Program-made: the position numbers and the translations under genes
In this document: piece after piece, positions 1 to 9,345 of the stretch
Numbering within the stretch: the first letter of the stretch is position 1
Layout of the letters: every line of letters starts with the position of its first letter
Notes under the pieces: model-generated
Seen by the model: only the letters and a program-made list of their open reading frames with translations
Told to the model about the DNA's origin: nothing
Databases searched by the model: none
Source: Methanobrevibacter cuticularis
GTDB lineage: Archaea > Methanobacteriota > Methanobacteria > Methanobacteriales > Methanobacteriaceae
Assembly (NCBI RefSeq): GCF_001639285.1
Contig: NZ_LWMW01000136.1
Coordinates: 1 to 64,000 of the forward strand
DNA length: 64,000 bases
Direction: 5' to 3'

Positions 1-1924
1 TTGTTTCATTAACAGTTGCATTTGCAGTATTGTTAGATCCTTCGATTGTGAAGTTTCCAGTAGCATTAGTAATGTTGTATTGTTCTAAATCAGCACGTAT
101 GTTGTATGTTCCTTTATTTGGTGCAGTGTATGTGAATATTGCAATACCGTTTTCATCAGTCACTTCAGAACCAATTAACTCATTATTAGTATAGAAATTA
201 ATTGTCTCACCAATAAGTTTTTCACCAGTACGTTTGTTTGTAGCTACTACAACAATAGTTACTTTATCTTTAGAAACACTAATAGATAAAACAAGATCAG
301 ATTGATAATAAATCCTACCACCAATAGTAGTATTACCATTATCAACGAGATTGTTAACAGTATTATTAGTGCCTAAGTCAGCATTGCCATTATTAGTCAA
401 ATTATCGATAGTATTATTTTCACCACTAGTAGACAAATCACCATTATTAGTAGCATTACCTATGGTGTTGTTATTGCCAATAGTAGCATTACCATCGTTA
501 ATAAAATCCCCACCAACATTATCAGTGATAATATTATTATCTAAATCAACTGTACCATTGTTGTAAATTCCTCCACCATTAGTTGCACTATTATTAATTA
601 TAATATTGCCAGAAATAGATATATTATCCTCATCTGAATTAGAAATAGCTCCACCATTATTAGTTGCAGTATTATTGGTGAAAATAGAATCAGTTATATT
701 AGCAACAACTGAACTATTATCTCCATGATATGCATGAAGTCCTCCACCATTAGTTGCACTATTATTAGTGAATATAGCATTAGTTATATTAAAGTTAGAG
801 TTAGAATCATTCCAAGAAGATAGATATAATCCTCCACCATTATTATCTGCTCTATTATTAGTGAAATTAGGGTTTATTAAATGAACATAAGTTGTAGCAT
901 TAAGTCCAGTAGTTAAATAAGCACCTCCACCATTATTAGCTGCTTTATTATTAGTGAAAATAGAATTTGTAACAGTAATATTCATAATACTTCTAGTTCC
1001 ACCATTTACTTGAAATCCTCCACCATTAATTGCACTATTGTTAGTGAAATTACAGTTAGTGACATTACCAGTAGTTATGCCATCAGTTCCAGAAAGTACA
1101 AGGAATCCTCCACCATTACCAGTGCTAACTGCATTATTACCAATGAAAATAGAATTGGTTACATCAACAGTGGTTGTACCATTAGCTCCATTGATTATCA
1201 TGAGTCCTCCACCAGAAGATGCATTGTTATTAGTGAAAGTAGAATTGGTTACATCAACAGTGATTGTACCATTAGTTCCAGTGGTTATCATGAGTCCTCC
1301 ACCATTACCAGTTGCACTATTATCACTGAAAGTTGAATTAGTTAGACTAAAACTAATCATACGATTAGCTCCGGAAGCTACATAAACACCTCCTCCACCA
1401 GAAGATGCATTGTTATTAGTGAAAGTAGAATTGTTTATTGATAAATCACCAACAGAAAATATTCCTCCACCACTACTAGTTGCATAGTTTTTTGTAAATA
1501 TACAGTTTATAAAAACCATTTGAGTACTAGTGTGTTGGTTCCAAATTGCTCCACCGTTACCTGTACTATTTCCATTTATGAATGTTATGTTTATGAAAGT
1601 AACATTCCGGTTGTTATTTATTGTGAATATTCGGCTATTTCCTTGTGCATCGATTATTACTTGATCTGTAGGTCCATTACCTTGTATAGTGATGTTTTTG
1701 CTGATTGTTATGTTAGTATCTTGATTAGTTTTGTTGTATGTTCCGGGAGCTAAATTAACTGTATCACCATCACCTGCATTAGTTATACCTTGTGCAATTC
1801 CACCTGTGCTGGTGTCATTGATGTTTTGATCAGCTGCAAAACTAGCTTGTAAACTAAGCATTACAAATAATGCAAGTGTTACTAGCAATATCATCTGAAC
1901 AGATGTTTTTTTAAATTTGTTCAT
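1..1924 (-). CDS. Adhesin-like surface protein with parallel beta-helix repeats (C-terminus outside window)
   Basis: About 641 residues are visible; the gene runs off the left edge. It starts with a classic secretion signal (MNKFKKTSVQ followed by a long hydrophobic run ending ASFAA, residues 1-30). Residues about 40-490 are short repeats built from T/S-x-F-T-N-N and N-G-G-G or S-G-G-G, the pattern of Chlamydia-PMP-type or right-handed beta-helix proteins. Around residues 490-530 the repeats become N/D/T-rich. From about residue 540 a bacterial-Ig-like domain follows (residues GEKLIGETINFYTNN, then a DENGIAIFTY turn). Such proteins are abundant in Methanobrevibacter and Methanosphaera and are thought to mediate attachment; the ligand is unknown. 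A GAGGTG ribosome site lies just before the ATG at 1924. Reading frames on the opposite strand here are by-products of the repeats. Confidence 0.9.
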   Translation of the reverse strand, partial: MNKFKKTSVQMILLVTLALFVMLSLQASFAADQNINDTSTGGIAQGITNAGDGDTVNLAPGTYNKTNQDTNITISKNITIQGNGPTDQVIIDAQGNSRIFTINNNRNVTFINITFINGNSTGNGGAIWNQHTSTQMVFINCIFTKNYATSSGGGIFSVGDLSINNSTFTNNNASSGGGGVYVASGANRMISFSLTNSTFSDNSATGNGGGLMITTGTNGTITVDVTNSTFTNNNASSGGGLMIINGANGTTTVDVTNSIFIGNNAVSTGNGGGFLVLSGTDGITTGNVTNCNFTNNSAINGGGFQVNGGTRSIMNITVTNSIFTNNKAANNGGGAYLTTGLNATTYVHLINPNFTNNRADNNGGGLYLSSWNDSNSNFNITNAIFTNNSATNGGGLHAYHGDNSSVVANITDSIFTNNTATNNGGAISNSDEDNISISGNIIINNSATNGGGIYNNGTVDLDNNIITDNVGGDFINDGNATIGNNNTIGNATNNGDLSTSGENNTIDNLTNNGNADLGTNNTVNNLVDNGNTTIGGRIYYQSDLVLSISVSKDKVTIVVVATNKRTGEKLIGETINFYTNNELIGSEVTDENGIAIFTYTAPNKGTYNIRADLEQYNITNATGNFTIEGSNNTANATVNET

Positions 1925-2894
1925 AATATTTTTCACCTCTTTTTTTGAACATTAAATTATTACTTTTTTTATGTTGAGTCGTGTTTTTTCTTAATTAATG
2001 TTCATATGATTGCCAGCTATTAATTAAAAGACTAAAAATATTTAATAATTCTACTAAAGTTATTTTTTCATGATACATGAAAAAACTTGTTAGTTACTAA
2101 AAGAACAGTTTGTGTGCTATTAAACTATTAATCTTTAATCACTGGACAATTATACTTATAGTAATTACCCATATATAAAGATATCAATTCTACAAACTCC
2201 ATTACTAATTTACGAATAAATTAGAACTTAGATACAATTCCATGAACTCCCCCCCCCCCCCCTTAAAGTTTTAAGAACTTAAAACCATTATAACAAAAAT
2301 TAAACACAAAAAATTGTCATGATCATGAAAATAAGCTATTTAACTCTTCATTTAATTTTCCACACATTTTCTTATTCAAGTGAATATCATGAAAAATCTT
2401 AAAAAAGAAATTATAATAAAACATTATAATCTTTAATAAAAATGATCAAAAAAGCACTAAAATCATTATATCAAATAATAATAGAATAAAAATAAAGAAA
2501 ATATAATACATGAAAAAAAGAATAAATTAAAAATGAAAATTGAAGTAAAATTAAGTGAATTAAAGAAAAATTAAGTAAAATCAGATATTTTGTATATAAT
2601 ATCGATCATAATAGCTATTTTTTTTTATCTAATCCAGTAATATTCGTATTCCATCAAAATGAGTTTTATTTCTAAATAGTTAAGTTAATTAGAAGAGGTG
2701 TGATTTTTTCAACTATTCTTGCTTTTTCTATTGATCCACAATTCAATGCAATTTATCCTTGGAATCTTTTCAATTATTCAAAGAACACAGAAAAACAAGA
2801 GTAAAAAAAACTAAAAAATTAGAAATATGATAAAAAAATTAGAAAAAAATAGGATAATTAAGGTATAGATAATCTAAAATTAATTATTTATTAG
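1925..2894. other. Long A+T-rich intergenic region upstream of the adhesin gene
   Basis: 970 bp without a convincing gene. It contains the C14 homopolymer at 2249-2262. A plus-strand open stretch at about 2703-2807 follows a GAGGTG motif but has no ATG, GTG or TTG start in frame, so I do not call it. The promoter of the adhesin gene should lie here but I cannot place it with confidence. Confidence 0.5.
2249..2262. repeat. Poly-C homopolymer (14 C)
   Basis: Fourteen consecutive C residues in DNA that is otherwise roughly three quarters A+T. It lies 325 bp upstream of the adhesin start codon. Homopolymer tracts of this kind slip during replication and are the usual basis of phase variation of surface proteins in bacteria; whether that applies here is inference. 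Confidence 0.9.
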
Positions 2895-3069
2895 TTATAA
2901 AAGCTCACCCAAATCATATTTATCTAAATCAATATCTTTTGCTAATACATCAGAAATTTCCACCCCAAAATTCTTAAAATGGATAGTTTCAAAATGTTCA
3001 TTTAAAACTTTCTCATCCTGCCAATACTCAACCATAACAAATAAATCCTCATTCTCAACATCAGAATAC
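2895..3069 (-). pseudogene. Remnant of an antibiotic-biosynthesis-monooxygenase (ABM) family gene
   Basis: The minus strand reads a clear C-terminal half of a small ABM/quinol-monooxygenase domain: VEYWQDEKVLNEHFETIHF followed by a plausible tail ending GELL and a TAA stop at 2895. The E-x-W...L-x-x-H-x-x-T-x-H-F pattern is the family signature. Family members are about 95-100 residues; only about 57 codons remain. Going upstream the frame meets a TGA exactly where a 47-bp direct repeat begins at 3070, so the N-terminal half was probably lost by a rearrangement at that repeat. Translation from the internal ATG would give a 45-residue fragment, unlikely to fold. Confidence 0.7.
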
Positions 3070-3297
3070 AAATTATAATTTATTCAATATTGTTATAAGA
3101 AATTTATAATGTTATATTAAAAATTATAATTTATTCAATATTGTTATAAGAAATTTATAATGTTATAGTCAATTACTTAATAAATTTCATTAAATTAATA
3201 GTTTATATATAAGCAAATTGGATTCAATATGCAAAAAGTTTAGTAATAGACAATATATTAAAAATTATAATTTATTCAATATTGTTATAAGAAATTT
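3070..3297. repeat. 47-bp direct repeat, three copies
   Basis: Near-identical copies at 3070-3116 and 3121-3167 and a shorter third copy at 3262-3297, all beginning AAATTATAATTTATTCAAT. The first copy abuts the broken end of the ABM remnant. The rest of the stretch to 3477 is A+T-rich with nothing recognisable. Confidence 0.85.
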
Positions 3298-3477
3298 TTA
3301 ATTAAAGAATTTCTAAAAAATTTTTAAAGACTCTAAAGTTTAAGTTTGTGCCAATTTTTAATTGAAAAAAGTATAATTTAAGAATGTTATTTTTGATTAT
3401 GAATTAATTATTGTTCTATGATATAAGTTATTATTTTGACATTAAATTAAATTTTAAATTGTTATTTTACAAATTAA

Positions 3478-4506
3478 TTATTGTTTTAAATATTTTTCAA
3501 GTAAAATTGCAGTTCCAATAGCTGGGGCTACAACACATTCTTCATCAGTTAAAATGTCATTCATTGATTTAATATTGAGGTTGAGTTGTTTTGCTGCCTT
3601 TGATCCCAAAATGTCTTTTCCTAGACCTGTTGTTATGATCAGATCTAAGTTTTCTCTTTCTGATACTTTTTTTAATCCAATAGCTATTTGTTTAACTTGT
3701 TTTTCATGAATGTATTTTGAGATTTCTATTATTTCATCCATTGATAACATCTCTAAATCAGCACATAAAATACGAGATATTCTTCTTGCAGATTCTTTTA
3801 TTGATTTTCCTTTACCATCACATGTATTACAAACATAATCTTCTTCAGTAATTTTTCCTAAAACTCTGAAAACATCGGCAGAGATAGCAAAAAGTTCTGA
3901 AGCTACTGTATAGTTATTTTTTTTCAAAGGAATTTCATCTACAAATGTAGCTAAGTCAGTTCTAAGTGTTCCAGTATAAACAAGTTCACCAGTGCCTAAT
4001 CTTTCAAAATCAGATCTACCTTTAGCACATTCTTTTCCATTTTTTATGGGGATAATATCAGTAGTTGTGCTTCCAATATCTATAAAAATACAGTTAGAGC
4101 TTATTTTACTAGCTATTTGAGCAGTAGCTATCCAATTAGCAGCAGCTATTTCAAGAGGATTATTTTTAAGTTCATTGAAAGAAAGGACACCATTTATTCC
4201 AATGAAAGCTATTGGAAGATCAAAAATATCTTTAACTTTTTTAGCTATATCTAAAACACCTTCTTCCTTGGTGCTATAAGCATCTACAAGTTCAGCAGTC
4301 ATAGAAATTCCAATCCCATCCAATGAATCTACATTATCTAACCTTTCAATTAAATTTAGTAATGTGTCTCCTAAATCCTCTTTATTACTCCACATAGGAA
4401 GATATTCAAAATCGGAAGTAATATTTTTTATTTCACCCTTGTGATCAAAGTCAACAATAGCTAAATCAGTATTTGCTCCACCGATATCAAAACCAGCAAT
4501 CTTCAT
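3478..4506 (-). CDS. mfnF: Methanofuran biosynthesis protein MfnF (APMF-Glu synthase)
   Basis: 342 residues. The start MKIAGFDIGGANTDLAIV is an ASKHA phosphate-binding loop, and a second loop occurs at about residue 142 (IFIDIGSTTTDIIPI), as in the hydantoinase/oxoprolinase-like family that includes MfnF. Cys residues near 222-225 (CNTC) are a further family trait. In methanofuran synthesis MfnF joins gamma-glutamyltyramine to the diphosphate of 5-(aminomethyl)-3-furanmethanol to give APMF-Glu. It lies 34 bp behind mfnD, which makes its gamma-glutamyltyramine substrate, so the two very likely share a transcript. Assignment rests on family resemblance plus this neighbour. Confidence 0.88.
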   Translation of the reverse strand: MKIAGFDIGGANTDLAIVDFDHKGEIKNITSDFEYLPMWSNKEDLGDTLLNLIERLDNVDSLDGIGISMTAELVDAYSTKEEGVLDIAKKVKDIFDLPIAFIGINGVLSFNELKNNPLEIAAANWIATAQIASKISSNCIFIDIGSTTTDIIPIKNGKECAKGRSDFERLGTGELVYTGTLRTDLATFVDEIPLKKNNYTVASELFAISADVFRVLGKITEEDYVCNTCDGKGKSIKESARRISRILCADLEMLSMDEIIEISKYIHEKQVKQIAIGLKKVSERENLDLIITTGLGKDILGSKAAKQLNLNIKSMNDILTDEECVVAPAIGTAILLEKYLKQ

Positions 4507-4540
4507 AAAAACATTTCCTGTATAAAAACAATAATAATTA

Positions 4541-6058
4541 CTATAAAATTTCTATATCCAATTCATAACCATTTTTTTTGAACTTAACAATATTATCCAA
4601 TTCAATACTATCCCTTATTGAATCAATAATTATTTTATTATCTAATAAATCAATTATTGCTTTTCCTATATTAAATTTAGTAATTTTATTCAACCCAACA
4701 TATGGAGTTGTGAATCTTGAATTAATTTCTAAAAGATAAACATCATCATTTAAAATTAAATCAACACCAACAAATCCTTTGATTCCTGGAATTGATTCAA
4801 CCGCCGTTTTAGCTATTTGAAAAGCTTTATCTTTTAATGGATGATCATAAGGAAGTTTCCCTCCAAGATATCTATGATCTTCGCCGTCCAAAAGATTATA
4901 CTGTTTATTTAAACTAATAGGAATAGCTGTTTTTCCATCAGACAACAAACTAACACTGACTGCATCCCCGATTATAAATTCTTGAACTACTACAACAGAA
5001 TTAACTGGATAAATATTTTTTAAATTGTTTACACCCTCCTCAGATGAAATAACAATTACATCTTCGCCATCTACTCCATTTAAAGGTTTAGCTATTATTT
5101 TAGCTCTGTTTTCATCATTATGATCTTGAACAGACTTTAAAATATTTTTAATAGCTATTTTCCACTTTTCTTCATTAGTAAGAGTGAATTTAAATGTTTT
5201 TGGCTGATTTACAATTCCTTGAAGATGTCTAAAAGTTTCATATTTATCAGAGCATAACATAGTAGCATAAGAATCAGAGCCATATACCTTAATTTTTTTA
5301 TCCTCAAAAAACTTAGTAAAGTTATATAAGTGCATATCTTTTTCAGAAGAAATGAAAATTACTCCATCGAAATTATTTGCATTGTTAGATAGCCAATGAT
5401 AAATATTTTTATTAACAAGAAGATTCTCATCAGTAATATTAGTATTGATCACATCATTATCAATAACATTATTATCCAAGACATTATTACCAATAATACC
5501 ATCATGAAATACTTTATTATCAATAACATTATTATCCAAGACATTATTATCCAAGACATTATTATCCAAGACATTATTATCCAAGACATTATTATCCAAG
5601 ACATTATTATCCAAGACATTATTATCCAAGACATTATTATCCAAGACATTATTATCCAAGACATTATTATCCAAGACATTATTATCCAAGACATTATTAT
5701 CCAAGACATTATTACCAATAATACCATCATGAAATACTTTATTATCAATAACATTATTATCCAAGATATTATTACCAATAATACCATCATGAAATACTTT
5801 ATTATCAATAACATCGTCGTCCATTAGATCATTATTAATAATAAGTGGTTTAAAACTATTATATTTATTAGTAATCCATTCAAAATCTTTAGAAACAAGA
5901 AAATGAAAATCAATGAGTTCTGATTCAGAAAAAGCACTCAAATCATCAAGAAGAGAATCAATCATAGTTACTGCTTCTGAAATAATTTCCTGATCAGTTA
6001 TTCCTGAAGCTGTATAGTATTCAAATACTAAAATAGATTTAAGACTTTTATTATTCAT
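4541..6058 (-). CDS. mfnD: Tyramine--L-glutamate ligase MfnD (ATP-grasp) with a large Asn/Asp-rich repeat insertion
   Basis: 505 residues, against roughly 300 for usual MfnD proteins. The N-terminal domain (residues 1-75) has the FEYYTASG motif. Residues about 80-203 are a low-complexity insertion: twelve consecutive VLDNN pentapeptides plus a 20-residue block (VIDNKVFHDGIIGNN and LDNN) occurring three times. The ATP-grasp domain follows (about 230-500): KIIAKPLNGVDGEDVIV, VVVQEFIIGDAVSVSL and the metal-binding VYLLEINSRFTTPYVG. The enzyme makes gamma-glutamyltyramine from tyramine, glutamate and ATP in methanofuran synthesis. The insertion is in frame and leaves the catalytic domain intact, so I expect an active enzyme. 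Genes mfnD and mfnF appear co-transcribed. Confidence 0.9.
   Translation of the reverse strand: MNNKSLKSILVFEYYTASGITDQEIISEAVTMIDSLLDDLSAFSESELIDFHFLVSKDFEWITNKYNSFKPLIINNDLMDDDVIDNKVFHDGIIGNNILDNNVIDNKVFHDGIIGNNVLDNNVLDNNVLDNNVLDNNVLDNNVLDNNVLDNNVLDNNVLDNNVLDNNVLDNNVLDNNVIDNKVFHDGIIGNNVLDNNVIDNDVINTNITDENLLVNKNIYHWLSNNANNFDGVIFISSEKDMHLYNFTKFFEDKKIKVYGSDSYATMLCSDKYETFRHLQGIVNQPKTFKFTLTNEEKWKIAIKNILKSVQDHNDENRAKIIAKPLNGVDGEDVIVISSEEGVNNLKNIYPVNSVVVVQEFIIGDAVSVSLLSDGKTAIPISLNKQYNLLDGEDHRYLGGKLPYDHPLKDKAFQIAKTAVESIPGIKGFVGVDLILNDDVYLLEINSRFTTPYVGLNKITKFNIGKAIIDLLDNKIIIDSIRDSIELDNIVKFKKNGYELDIEIL
5449..5820. repeat. In-frame minisatellite inside mfnD (15-bp unit x12 plus 60-bp blocks x3)
   Basis: The 15-bp unit ATTATTATCCAAGAC occurs twelve times in succession at about 5528-5714 and once more at 5468-5490; blocks coding for VIDNKVFHDGIIGNN recur at about 5486-5530, 5710-5755 and 5770-5815. 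Units are multiples of three, so copy-number change keeps the reading frame. All other frames through the array are also open, which produces meaningless overlapping frames on both strands. Confidence 0.97.
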
Positions 6059-6316
6059 AAAATCGCCATTAATAAATAAATTAACTGAATAATTAACTAG
6101 AACAAAGTTAGATAACGTTCAACCATATAATTAAGAAAATTAAATTAAATAATTAACAAACTAAAGTAATTAAATACTAAGCTAAATTGAAGAAAATAAT
6201 TAAAATTATTAAAAAACTTATTATTACAATTAATAAAACTTATTATTACAATTAAGTATAATAAATTTTAAGATAATTTAACTTTAGTAAATAACAGTAC
6301 CTTAAATTAAGTTGAA
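6059..6316. other. Intergenic gap between wecB and mfnD
   Basis: 258 bp, strongly A+T-rich. A short doublet containing AACTTATTATTACAATTAA occurs at about 6218-6256. Nothing else is recognisable. mfnD therefore probably has its own promoter here. Confidence 0.5.
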
Positions 6317-7627
6317 TTAACTTAATTTATCAAATAAAATATACATTCCTTTAATATTCAAATCATCAAATGGAAATTTCATATAATCATTATCATAAGC
6401 TACTTTAATCAGTGAATTGTTTTTATTTTCAAACTCAGACACAGTTATATCTTCATCGATCATTTTTATTTCTGTAGTGAAGCTCTGCATGATAGTATCT
6501 GGACTTTTAATAGCTAACATATTATTATGATAGGTATTTTCAATTATATTTAGAATTTGCTCTCCAGAACTGCCATCCCCATAAGGATTTTTAGCTGATT
6601 TCATTTTATTAGAGAATTTTTTATCATTTAAAATAAGATTTGCTGTTTCAACTATTTCTTCTTTATCTGATCCAACTAAAATATTCCCCCCTGCAGTTAC
6701 CGTTTCTGGACGTTCTGTGTTGTATCTTAGAGTTAAAGCAGGGATATTTAGAGTAATAGCTTCTTCTTGAAGACCCCCTGAATCAGTCAGAATCAATGAT
6801 GATTTAGATAGTAATAGCAAGAATTCAAGATAACCAAGGGGTTTAATAAGATACACATGGTCTAAATCATCCAATGCATCATAAAGATCAAAATTCATTA
6901 AAGTTTTCTTAGTTCTTGGATGGATTGGGAATACAACATTGAATTCCTTTAGTTTAGCTATAGCATCGATTACATTTTTTAATCTCTCTTTATTATCTAC
7001 ATTTTCTGCTCTGTGCATGGTTAAAGTAAGAATGTTATTTAAATTAAGCAATTCCTTAAATTCCCTCAAATTCCTTTTTTTAGCTATTTTTAAGTTCCTA
7101 AAACAAGCGTCCACAATAGTATTTCCAGTTATAAAGATCTTTTTTCGTGCTATTCCCTCTAAAGATAAATTAATAGCTGATTTTTCAGTTGGAACAAAAT
7201 ATAATTTAGAACAAACATCTGCAGCTTTTCTATTAATTTCTTCAGGCATAGTTTCATCAAATGAACGTAATCCTGCTTCAACATGACCAACAGGAATGTG
7301 TAATTTTGAAGCTACAAGTGCCCCAGCTAAGACTGCATTGGTATCTCCTTGAACAAGTAAAATAGCTGGTTTTTCATCAATTAAAACTTTTTCAATTCCC
7401 TCCATCATTTTACCAGTTTGTGTACCATGGAATCCAGATCCAACACCAATATTGTAATTAGAAGATGGTAATTCTAATTCTTCAAAGAATTGATCTGACA
7501 TTTCATGGTCATAATGCTGGCCTGTGTGAATAAGAATAAGCTCGTGTTCTCTTAGTCTAATTTCATCAATAATTGAAGCCATTTTGATAATTTCTGGTCT
7601 TGTTCCAAGTACAATAGCTATTTTCAT
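6317..7627 (-). CDS. wecB: UDP-N-acetylglucosamine 2-epimerase (non-hydrolysing) with C-terminal extension
   Basis: 436 residues. The N-terminal GTRPEIIKMA, TGQHYDHEMSD, QGDTNAVLAG and GHVEAGLRS motifs, and the later TDSGGLQEEA and RYNTERPET motifs, are diagnostic of the GT-B-fold WecB family, which interconverts UDP-GlcNAc and UDP-ManNAc for surface polysaccharide or glycan synthesis. The usual family length is about 360-380; here residues about 372-436 form an extra tail rich in acidic and hydrophobic residues (ending NIKGMYILFDKLS) that I do not recognise. It lies 72 bp behind truA and could be co-transcribed with it. Confidence 0.93.
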   Translation of the reverse strand: MKIAIVLGTRPEIIKMASIIDEIRLREHELILIHTGQHYDHEMSDQFFEELELPSSNYNIGVGSGFHGTQTGKMMEGIEKVLIDEKPAILLVQGDTNAVLAGALVASKLHIPVGHVEAGLRSFDETMPEEINRKAADVCSKLYFVPTEKSAINLSLEGIARKKIFITGNTIVDACFRNLKIAKKRNLREFKELLNLNNILTLTMHRAENVDNKERLKNVIDAIAKLKEFNVVFPIHPRTKKTLMNFDLYDALDDLDHVYLIKPLGYLEFLLLLSKSSLILTDSGGLQEEAITLNIPALTLRYNTERPETVTAGGNILVGSDKEEIVETANLILNDKKFSNKMKSAKNPYGDGSSGEQILNIIENTYHNNMLAIKSPDTIMQSFTTEIKMIDEDITVSEFENKNNSLIKVAYDNDYMKFPFDDLNIKGMYILFDKLS

Positions 7628-7699
7628 CTAAATCTTCCGTGAATATTTATTATATTAATAATTTACACTAACTAATTTAAAATATCATAAACTTAATAA

Positions 7700-8626
7700 T
7701 TATTTTCTACTTAAATATTCTCTATTTATATTGTTCATAATATTTAACATCTGATTTTCTATTGAGAATTCCATCCTATACTTAAGAAGATTTTGGATCA
7801 AAATTCTTCTAAATCCTTCACAAGCGTATTCATCATATTTAAAATTGATATTGTGATATTGTGTATCCATTAAAATAAGATTTTCTGAAGATAATGTCTT
7901 AATATTGAATTTTTCATTTGGATTGAAAAATTTCTCTACTTCTCCTACTTTCATTTTACCTTTTCCAACAGAATAGAAAATTCTCATTATCTTTCTAATC
8001 ATGTTCCAGAGAAAACTTTCTCCATAAAAATCAATAAAAATTGGAGTGTGACTAAAATCATTAAAATTTTGAATATCAATTTCTTCTTTTGTCTTAGAAT
8101 GATTTGAATCTTCCAAAACAAGTGAAGGATCAAAGCTAGTTGATTCATTAGGGACAATTAGATTAATCTCATCAATTGTTCTTATTGGGGTTTTTTGATC
8201 TCTTTTTGAAAAATTAGTGAAATCATGTTCTCCAACAAAGACCTTAGTTAATTCTTTCATAGCCTTAATATCTAAATCTTCCTCAAATAACATATAACGA
8301 TAATATCTCCTTATTGCATATCTTGGCTTAAACCCATACCTAACAGGAGCTTTAGCTAATATCTGAATATCATCAGGCAACTTATGATTTATTTGATTGA
8401 TTAAGATATCTTTTTCACTCATAAAACTGATTACATTACCCAAACTATGGACACCTCTATCAGTTCTTCCAGCTATTCCAAATTTAGAACTCTCCAAATC
8501 TTCAATATAACCTAGTTTTTTTAGAACATATATGATTTCTCCTTCAACTGTTCGAAGATTAGGTTGTCTTTGAAATCCATAGAAATTAGTTCCAATATAA
8601 CCTATTTTTAAAGCTACTTTCTTCAT
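7700..8626 (-). CDS. truA: tRNA pseudouridine synthase A
   Basis: 308 residues. The motif GRTDRGVHSLGNVISF carries the catalytic Asp of the TruA family, the N-terminus (KIGYIGTNFYGFQRQP) is typical, and a later SFLWNMIRKIMRI segment matches the conserved FLxxMVR element. The enzyme isomerises uridines 38-40 in the tRNA anticodon arm. An insertion around residues 155-190 is rich in Asp, Ser and Lys and probably a surface loop. ATG start at 8626 follows a weak GGTTTT site. Confidence 0.95.
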   Translation of the reverse strand: MKKVALKIGYIGTNFYGFQRQPNLRTVEGEIIYVLKKLGYIEDLESSKFGIAGRTDRGVHSLGNVISFMSEKDILINQINHKLPDDIQILAKAPVRYGFKPRYAIRRYYRYMLFEEDLDIKAMKELTKVFVGEHDFTNFSKRDQKTPIRTIDEINLIVPNESTSFDPSLVLEDSNHSKTKEEIDIQNFNDFSHTPIFIDFYGESFLWNMIRKIMRIFYSVGKGKMKVGEVEKFFNPNEKFNIKTLSSENLILMDTQYHNINFKYDEYACEGFRRILIQNLLKYRMEFSIENQMLNIMNNINREYLSRK

Positions 8627-9345
8627 AAAACCAACAATGAATCAAATTTAAAAAATGTAGAAATAATTATTGTAGAAATAATTATTATTTCTAATTAAGT
8701 AACATCTCATTATTTATAATCAGCTTATTATTATTTTTTATGACTAATATTAATTAGTTTATATGAATAACATTATTATGAATTATGAATTTATTTTATT
8801 ATAAAATTATTATAAAAATATATATTATACTTAATAAATAAATAATTTGATTATTAAAATATTATATACTTAAAAAGTAATTCATGATATCTTATAAATG
8901 AGAATTATTAAATTTCTATTTATTATTTAAACCATTCTAATAAATAATTCATTTATTAATTCATAAACTACATAAAAACATTCATTTCATTAAATTCTAA
9001 AAAATAATTCATTTATTAATTCATAAACTACATAAAAACATTCATTTCATTAAATTCTAAAAAATAACTCATTTATCAATTCATAAACTACATAAAAACA
9101 TTCATTTCATTAAATTCTAAAAAATAATTCATTTATTAATCCATAATCTATACAAAAACATTCATTTCATTAAATTCTAAAAAATAATTCATTTATTAAT
9201 CCATAATCTATACAAAAACATTCATTTCATTAAATAAATGTTAATTTATTAAATATTGGGGATTATAAGTAAATATGATCCATTATTAAGTATATTATTC
9301 AAAACAATATGTTAGGAGAACCTTCTTTATAATTTTGGTGCTACT
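8627..9345. other. Divergent intergenic region truA / hisA
   Basis: 719 bp between divergently transcribed genes, so promoters for both must lie here. The right half is occupied by the 60-bp tandem repeat listed separately. The left half is plain A+T-rich sequence. Confidence 0.6.
8936..9236. repeat. 60-bp tandem repeat, five copies
   Basis: Unit containing AATAATTCATTTATTAATTC and ACATTCATTTCATTAAATTC repeats at exactly 60 bp starting about 8936, 8996, 9056, 9116 and 9176. Copies differ at only a few positions and the last two share variants, as expected for stepwise duplication. There is no spacer, so this is not CRISPR. Confidence 0.95.

Noticed and set aside
351..1753. Plus-strand open frames rich in Pro/Leu/Ser or Ile/Ser/Thr
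   Set aside because: They lie opposite the repetitive adhesin gene, have no ribosome sites, and arise from its regular N-G-G and T-N-N codons.
2703..2807. Possible short gene behind a GAGGTG motif
   Set aside because: The open frame has no ATG, GTG or TTG start, spacing would be too short, and the peptide resembles nothing I know.
5396..5827. Open frames with IIIQD and MSWII repeats on both strands across the mfnD array
   Set aside because: A 15-bp unit without stop in any frame keeps all frames open. Only the mfnD frame joins recognisable domains on both sides.
8936..9236. 60-bp repeats as a possible CRISPR array
   Set aside because: The copies follow each other with no unique spacers, and no cas gene is present.
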